Positions 59,601 through 64,000 of a stretch of DNA of 64,000 nt are shown in pieces. The stretch is taken from the NCBI RefSeq assembly GCF_002973535.1, contig NZ_PVEP01000010.1:62001-126000 (forward strand), read 5' to 3'. This DNA is from Albidovulum denitrificans. GTDB taxonomy: Bacteria; Pseudomonadota; Alphaproteobacteria; Rhodobacterales; Rhodobacteraceae. A program made the translations under genes and the position numbers. The number at the start of each line of letters is the position of its first letter. Within the stretch, counting starts at the first letter, position 1. The notes beneath the pieces were generated by a model that did no database searches, was not told the origin of the DNA, and worked only from the letters and a program-made list of their open reading frames with translations.

Positions 59601-60361
59601 CAGATCACCCCCGCTTCGTCTTTGAGTTTCGCGATCAGCTCATCGACAGAGCCGACCTTGATCCCGGCCTTGCGGCCCTCGGGCTCGGCCGTCTTCACCA
59701 CCGTCAGCCGCGGCGTGACATCGACGCCGTAATCGGCGGCGGTCTTTTCCTCCAGCGGCTTCTTCTTCGCCTTCATGATGTTGGGAAGCGAGGCATAGCG
59801 CGGCTCGTTCAGGCGCAGGTCCACCGTCACGATGGCGGGCATCTTCACCTTGATCGTCTGCAAGCCGCCATCGACCTCGCGCGTCACCGTGGCGCTGTCG
59901 CCGTCGATGGAAAGCTCGGAAATGAACGTCGCCTGCGACCAGCCCAGAAGCGCGGCCAGCATCTGGCCCGTCGCGTTCATGTCATTGTCGATCGCCTGCT
60001 TGCCGCAGAGGACCAGCCCCGGCTGCTCCGCATCGACAACGGCCTTCAGCAGCTTCGCCACCGCCAGCGGCTCGATATCCGTATGCACGTCCGAGGCCGC
60101 CTCGATCAGGATCGCCCGGTCGGCGCCCATGGCCAGAGCGGTCCGCAAGGTCTCCTGCGCCTGCTTCACGCCGATCGAGACCACCACGATCTCCTCGACC
60201 GCGCCCTTCTCCTTCAAACGGATCGCCTCTTCCACGGCAATCTCGTCGAACGGGTTCATCGACATCTTCACGTTGGCAAGATCGACACCGCTCCCGTCCG
60301 CCTTCACGCGAACCTTCACGTTGTAGTCGATCACTCGTTTGACAGGCACAAGGACCTTCAT
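59600..60361 (-). CDS. etfB: Electron transfer flavoprotein beta subunit
   Basis: 253 residues from the ATG at 60361. [59 protein letters not shown] and the beta-signature region [19 protein letters not shown]. Holds AMP in the heterodimer with EtfA. Needed for Mcd at 46174-47847. Confidence 0.97.
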   Translation of the reverse strand: MKVLVPVKRVIDYNVKVRVKADGSGVDLANVKMSMNPFDEIAVEEAIRLKEKGAVEEIVVVSIGVKQAQETLRTALAMGADRAILIEAASDVHTDIEPLAVAKLLKAVVDAEQPGLVLCGKQAIDNDMNATGQMLAALLGWSQATFISELSIDGDSATVTREVDGGLQTIKVKMPAIVTVDLRLNEPRYASLPNIMKAKKKPLEEKTAADYGVDVTPRLTVVKTAEPEGRKAGIKVGSVDELIAKLKDEAGVI

Positions 60362-60531
60362 CGGTGGCATATCTCCCTTGAACAATGGCCGCCCCTTACG
60401 GAACGGCAAGACGAGCTCTCGCCCGCCGTGTTAACGGCTTCGCTTCGCAGGTGACAGCGAAAAATCGACATTGGAACGTCGCTGGACGCCACGTTTTTGA
60501 CTGTTAGCGACAGACAGGAACGCAAAATTTC

Positions 60532-61104
60532 CTAGCGGTTCGCGCCCGGCACCCAGAGGACATCGCCCTGCCCGTCGTCATTGGCGGCGCGGGCGGCGAC
60601 AAAGCACCAGTCGGACAGGCGGTTGAGGTAGCGGATCGCGGTGGCGTTGACCTCATCCACCGTCGCCAGTTCCACCGCCAGACGTTCGGCGCGGCGCGCC
60701 ACGGTCCGGCATTGGTGCAGATGCGCGGCAAGGGCGCTGCCGCCGGGCAGGACGAAGCTGCGCAAGGGCGCAAGGCCCGCGTTCATCGCGTCGATTTCCC
60801 CCTCAAGCCGTTCGACCTGCGCCGGGACCATGCGCAGCACCGGGTGGCCCGCCTCATCGTCGCGCGACATGTCGGGGCGGCAGAGATCGGCGCCAAGGTC
60901 GAACAGATCGTTCTGAATCCGCGCCAGCGCCAGATCGGTCTCGCCCGCCGCATGCAGCCGCGCAAGGCCGATGACGGCGTTGGTTTCGTCCACCGTCCCA
61001 TAGGCCTGAACCCGCAGGCTGTGCTTGGCGACCCGTGCGCCATTGCCAAGCGCGGTTTCGCCGCCGTCGCCGGTTTTCGTGTAGATCTTGTTCAGGACGA
61101 CCAT
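60532..61104 (-). CDS. PduO-type cob(I)alamin adenosyltransferase
   Basis: 190 residues. NKIYTKTGDGGETALGNG is the ATP-binding signature; YGTVDETNAVIGLAR, RPDMSRDDEAGHPVLRM and LPGGSALAAHLHQCRTVARR form the active-site helices. It makes adenosylcobalamin, used by the mutases of the ethylmalonyl-CoA and propionate routes. It is 2 nt from the upstream small gene's stop, so co-transcribed. Confidence 0.94.
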   Translation of the reverse strand: MVVLNKIYTKTGDGGETALGNGARVAKHSLRVQAYGTVDETNAVIGLARLHAAGETDLALARIQNDLFDLGADLCRPDMSRDDEAGHPVLRMVPAQVERLEGEIDAMNAGLAPLRSFVLPGGSALAAHLHQCRTVARRAERLAVELATVDEVNATAIRYLNRLSDWCFVAARAANDDGQGDVLWVPGANR

Positions 61105-61106
61105 GG

Positions 61107-61313
61107 TCAGCCTCCACGCCGGAAGAAGACAAAGAGCAGGATCAGCGCGACCGCGATGGCCTGGGCGATGATGCGGTAGCGCATGAGGCGGTTGGAGTGC
61201 TTGCGGTTGAACTCCCCCCCCTTGGCAAAGCCGCCGACCCCGATCATCAGGATGACCAGCACCGTCAGGCAGGCGATGGCGACGATTATGAATAGCGGGT
61301 CCCTTGTCATCAT
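61107..61313 (-). CDS. HIG1-like twin-transmembrane protein
   Basis: 68 residues with two helices (FIIVAIACLTVLVILMIGV and IIAQAIAVALILLFVFF) joined by a loop GGEFNRKHSNRLMRYR, which is the HIG1-type signature. HIG1 relatives associate with terminal oxidases. GGGAGAG lies before the double ATG at 61313/61310. It is coupled to the adenosyltransferase gene. Confidence 0.82.
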   Translation of the reverse strand: MMTRDPLFIIVAIACLTVLVILMIGVGGFAKGGEFNRKHSNRLMRYRIIAQAIAVALILLFVFFRRGG

Positions 61314-61384
61314 GGCTCTCCCGGTTCGCGCGTGGCGCCCTGTCTAGCCTGCCCGGCGCGCCAAGGCCAGCGCGGCCTGATGCG

Positions 61385-62212
61385 CTATCCGCGACGGATC
61401 AGCGCGTCGAGCGCGCTTGTCGGCAGGATGCGGCGGGCGATGTTCATCAGATAGGTCGGCGTGGTGACGAAGTAGCGTGGCGCGGGGCGGTCGGCCTCAA
61501 GCGCGCGGATCAGCTTGGCCGTGACCGCCGAGGCGGGCAGTTCGAAGCGGTCCGGCCCGCGTTTTTCGTAAAGCCGCTTGAGGAGGGTGGATTCGTATTG
61601 CGCCCGGCGCGGGCTCTCCTGCCAGTTCACCCAGCGTTCGAAATGCGGGATGGAATTGACGCGGATCTTCGAGGTGATCGGCCCCGGCTCGATCAGGATG
61701 ACCTTTATGGCCGTATCGGCCATTTCCAGCCTGAGAACGTCGGTCAGGCCTTCCAGCGCGAATTTGGTCGCCACATAGGCGCCGCGCCAGTGCAGCGGGA
61801 CAAGGCCGAGGACGGAGGAGCAGTTGACGATCCGCCCATGGCCCTGCGCCCGCATGACCGGGATCACCAGCCGGGTCAGTTCGTGGTAGCCAAAGAGGTT
61901 GGTTTCGAAAATCTCGCGCAGGGCATCGGTCGGCAGGTCCTCCACCGCGCCGGGGCAGCCGAAGGCGCCGTTGTTGAACAGAGCGTCCAGCGTGCCGCCG
62001 GTGCGCGACAGCGCCTCATCCAGCGCGGTGCGGATGCTGGCGGCATCGGTATAGTCAAGGGCGAAGCTTTCCAGGCCCTCGTCGCGCAGGCGGGCGCAGT
62101 CGGCCTCGGCCCGGCAGGTGGCAAAGACACGCCAGCCCGCGCGGGCAAGCCCGTGGGCGGCGTCATGGCCGATGCCGGAGGAACAGCCGGTGATGAGGAT
62201 GGAGCGCGTCAT
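61385..62212 (-). CDS. Short-chain dehydrogenase/reductase
   Basis: 275 residues. Nucleotide-binding TGCSSGIG (8-15), NNGAFGCPG, catalytic Ser in VNCSSVLGLVPLHWRGAYVA and the YVATK Tyr-Lys pair; VILIEPGPITSKI follows. The substrate is unknown. An Arg (CRAE) after the second strand hints at NADP use. Confidence 0.88.
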   Translation of the reverse strand: MTRSILITGCSSGIGHDAAHGLARAGWRVFATCRAEADCARLRDEGLESFALDYTDAASIRTALDEALSRTGGTLDALFNNGAFGCPGAVEDLPTDALREIFETNLFGYHELTRLVIPVMRAQGHGRIVNCSSVLGLVPLHWRGAYVATKFALEGLTDVLRLEMADTAIKVILIEPGPITSKIRVNSIPHFERWVNWQESPRRAQYESTLLKRLYEKRGPDRFELPASAVTAKLIRALEADRPAPRYFVTTPTYLMNIARRILPTSALDALIRRG

Positions 62213-62313
62213 GCCGTCCGTTTGCCGTATCCGCGCCGCGCGGGCAAGGCGGTTGCGGGCGGTTGGGGGGCTGTTGCGCGCAGGTGGGGTGGGCTGAGGT
62301 GGCCTGAGCGAGC

Positions 62314-62375
62314 GTCCCGGACCTGATCCGGGACCTCCGCCCCCGACCGCCGAGGTCCCGGATCAAGTCCGGGAC
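62314..62375. repeat. Palindromic repeat module 1 (GTCCCGGA-N5-TCCGGGAC twice)
   Basis: Dyads at 62314-62334 and 62355-62375, each with 8-bp perfect arms, linked by CTCCGCCCCCGACCGCCGAG. This type of interspersed GTCCCGGA palindrome is common between genes in alphaproteobacterial genomes. Confidence 0.8.
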
Positions 62376-62624
62376 GGGGCAGGATCGGGCCTCGCCGTCC
62401 GCGCTTTGTCGCCCCGGAGGCTCCATTATCCCCTATCGCCCGGAACAAGGCGCGCGATCGCGTGCCGCCGGGCAGCGCCCGACCGCCCCGGAGGGCGGGC
62501 GCTTTCGTGACGTTGCGGGGGCCACAAGCGTTTGGCGGGGCCGCGCGATAAACTGCCGGACAGAGCCGCTCCTGCGCCCACCCGCGGTCGTCCGCCGCCT
62601 GGCGCGTAGGGAAGGGGAGACCGC

Positions 62625-62682
62625 GTCCCGGACCCGATCCGGGACCTCCGCCCCTGACCGCCGGGGTCCGGGGCGGGGTGGA
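62625..62682. repeat. Palindromic repeat module 2 (second dyad degenerate)
   Basis: A dyad at 62625-62645 with the same arms, the same linker with two changes (CTCCGCCCCTGACCGCCGGG), then a degenerate second unit (GTCCGGGGC). It lies in the same orientation as module 1, 311 bp downstream. Confidence 0.75.
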
Positions 62683-62708
62683 ACCCTTCGGCCGCCTGCT
62701 CCGCGGTA

Positions 62709-62933
62709 CTAACCGCCGAAGCGGTCGACGACGCGCATCACGGCGTCGGGGATGTTCTGCGCGGTGAAGCCCATCGGGTTCATCGCCGCCCCGGCAAGGA
62801 TCATCGCGCAGCCGAGGCCGCCCATGATCACCGCGCCGCCGATCGATTGGTCGGCCGCGAAGGTGGACAGCAGGCGGATCAGGCCGATCGCCACGCAAGC
62901 CAGGCCGAAGACGATGAGCAGATCGCTGGTCAC
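62709..62933 (-). CDS. Small membrane protein with GTG start
   Basis: 74 residues. The GTG at 62933 is chosen because GGAGG lies 6-7 nt before it; the longer open frame upstream lacks such a site. Two hydrophobic segments: LLIVFGLACVAIGLIRLL and IGGAVIMGGLGCAMILAGAA. C-terminal amphipathic NIPDAVMRVVDRFGG. No function was recognised. Divergent from secE. Confidence 0.72.
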   Translation of the reverse strand: MTSDLLIVFGLACVAIGLIRLLSTFAADQSIGGAVIMGGLGCAMILAGAAMNPMGFTAQNIPDAVMRVVDRFGG

Positions 62934-63133
62934 GCGGTCCTCCGTGCTTTGGGATGCAGGATCGCAGTCTAGGGCCGGGCCGGGGTTTCGATCAAGACGG
63001 CCAAAGACGATGCGCAAAGGCAACGCCACGCGCGATGTCCCGCCGATCGCGGGGCGGCGGGCTTGAATTCGCCACAAAGGCCGCGTATCTCGCGCCGCAT
63101 CGCAGATCACAATCCGAAAGCGGGTACGTTCCT

Positions 63134-63316
63134 ATGGCCAATCCCTTGCAATTCCTTCAGCAGGTCCGTTCCGAGACGGCGAAGGTGGTCTGGCCGACCC
63201 GGCGCGAAGTGCTGCTGACGACCGTGATGGTCTTCATCATGGCGGCGCTGACCTCGGTCTTCTTCTTCCTCGTCGATCTGGTGATCCGCAGCGGCCTTCA
63301 GGCGGTTCTGGGCTGA
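63134..63316 (+). CDS. secE: SecE, preprotein translocase subunit
   Basis: 60 residues with one C-terminal membrane helix. LQFLQQVRSETAKVVWPTRR is the conserved amphipathic helix with the VVWPTR signature. Subunit of SecYEG. nusG follows after 186 nt, the usual arrangement. Confidence 0.95.
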   Translation: MANPLQFLQQVRSETAKVVWPTRREVLLTTVMVFIMAALTSVFFFLVDLVIRSGLQAVLG

Positions 63317-63502
63317 TCCGCCGGGCGGGCGATCAGCCTTGAAATCGCGGGGAAAGCTTTGTATGCGGGGCGAAATTTCCCGACACCGGCGCGCAACGAT
63401 TCGGTATGCGCGCTGTTTTTTGTTCGGGTGAGCGTGGGGAAACCCACTGAATTTACGGAATAAAACGGCGGTCCGCCGCCGGACGAGCGAGGTCGAAGGC
63501 AG

Positions 63503-64000
63503 ATGGCGAAGCGGTGGTATTCGGTGAGCGTTCTTTCGAACTTCGAGAAGAAGGTCGCCGAGCAGATCAGGGCTGCCGTGGTCGAGAAGGGCCTTGAGGA
63601 AGAGATCGACGAGGTTCTGGTCCCGACCGAGGAAGTGCTGGAAATCCGGCGCGGCAAGAAGGTCACCTCTGAACGTCGCTTCATGCCGGGTTATGTGCTG
63701 GTGCGGATGGACATGACCGACCGGGGCTATCACCTCATCACCTCGATCAACCGGGTGACCGGGTTCCTCGGCCCGCAGGGCAAGCCGATGCCGATGCGGG
63801 ACGATGAGGTCAACCAGATCCTTAACCGCGTCGAAGAAGGGGAGGCCGCGCCGCGCAGCCTTATCAGCTTCGAGGTGGGCGAGCAGGTGAAGGTGACCGA
63901 CGGGCCGTTCGACGGCTTCTCGGGCATGGTCGAGGAAGTCGATGAACATGCAAGCCGCCTGAAGGTGACGGTGTCGATCTTCGGCCGGCCGACGCCGGTC
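63503..64000 (+). CDS. nusG: NusG, transcription antitermination factor (truncated by window end)
   Basis: 166 codons are present from the ATG at 63503 and the frame remains open at the last base. MAKRWYSVSVLSNFEKKVAE, RFMPGYVLVRMDMTD and VTGFLGPQGKPMPM are the NGN domain; VGEQVKVTDGPFDGFSGMVE is the start of the KOW domain. Only the last residues are missing. Confidence 0.96.
   Translation, partial: MAKRWYSVSVLSNFEKKVAEQIRAAVVEKGLEEEIDEVLVPTEEVLEIRRGKKVTSERRFMPGYVLVRMDMTDRGYHLITSINRVTGFLGPQGKPMPMRDDEVNQILNRVEEGEAAPRSLISFEVGEQVKVTDGPFDGFSGMVEEVDEHASRLKVTVSIFGRPTPV

Larger units (their letters stand above)
62213..62708. other. Gene-free region with palindromic repeats
   Basis: 496 bases. Two repeat modules are present (62314-62375 and 62625-about 62682). 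The sequence between is GC-rich and open in several frames, but nothing with a ribosome site or a recognisable product was seen. Confidence 0.6.

Noticed and set aside
62163-62898. Overlapping open frames on the minus strand in the repeat region
   Set aside because: They run through the palindromic repeats, have no ribosome site and show no recognisable product.
63060-63133. tRNA gene before secE (often tRNA-Trp in bacteria)
   Set aside because: No cloverleaf-like arms or GTTCRA-type T-loop could be found in this stretch.

Overview
The window is a high-GC alphaproteobacterial chromosome segment, most likely Rhodobacterales (Paracoccus/Rhodobacter/Rhodovulum relatives). The reasons are: a cd1-nitrite reductase cluster with a fused nirDL and a nirI/nirX pair; NNR-type TTGAC-N4-GTTAA boxes; the short HprK with RapZ, HPr and EIIA-Man next to ChvG/ChvI and pckA; methylsuccinyl-CoA dehydrogenase of the ethylmalonyl-CoA pathway; a HIG1-like twin-transmembrane protein; and the secE-nusG end. 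No rRNA, tRNA, CRISPR array, insertion sequence or phage gene was recognised. Genes are densely packed, with many 1-8 nt ATGA/GTGA overlaps.

Layout. 1-986: end of a transporter permease gene and a HAD-family phosphatase. 967-9303: a peptide-type ABC uptake locus (M20 amidohydrolase, GntR/FCD regulator, DUF1028 protein, binding protein, permease, permease-ATPase fusion, ATPase), with three copies of an ATTTATCAT-containing operator in its two divergent promoter regions. 9436-18715: a tightly overlapping seven-gene operon that I do not recognise as any described pathway. It encodes an HMG-CoA reductase homologue, a UbiA-type membrane prenyltransferase, a phosphohistidine-swivel dikinase related to PEP synthase and rifampin phosphotransferase, a BtaA/DUF3419 aminocarboxypropyltransferase-like protein, a phytol/dolichol-kinase-like membrane protein, a GNAT acyltransferase and an AMP-forming acyl ligase. 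It is preceded by an inverted repeat and a structured leader. This is the best candidate for a new biosynthetic system; I infer an isoprenoid-linked or amino-acid-headgroup lipid or small molecule.

18720-38111: a denitrification island. The minus strand carries nirS-nirE-nirC-nirF-nirDL-nirG-nirH-nirJ-nirN plus a small membrane protein: nitrite reductase and heme d1 synthesis. The plus strand carries nirI-nnrS-nirX and norCBQDEF, and a Crp/Fnr-type regulator gene follows on the minus strand. NNR-type boxes lie upstream of nirS and norC. Together these genes reduce nitrite to NO and NO to N2O.

38428-44320: an iron-associated operon: a 59-aa protein, HemP, a cysteine-rich protein, imelysin, a di-heme oxidoreductase, a second imelysin lacking the motif histidine, and a DUF1513 protein. 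A perfect dyad over a candidate -35 box precedes it. 44335-51900: a PQQ dehydrogenase-cytochrome c fusion, methylsuccinyl-CoA dehydrogenase, a TauE-type permease, 3-hydroxybutyryl-CoA dehydrogenase, a WYL regulator divergent from a RidA protein, and an acyltransferase.

51933-58346: the regulatory PTS (HPr, EIIA-Man, RapZ, HprK) with ChvG/ChvI, and divergent pckA. 58674-64000: etfBA, cobalamin adenosyltransferase, a HIG1-like protein, an SDR enzyme, a region of palindromic repeats, a small membrane protein, secE, and nusG cut by the window end.
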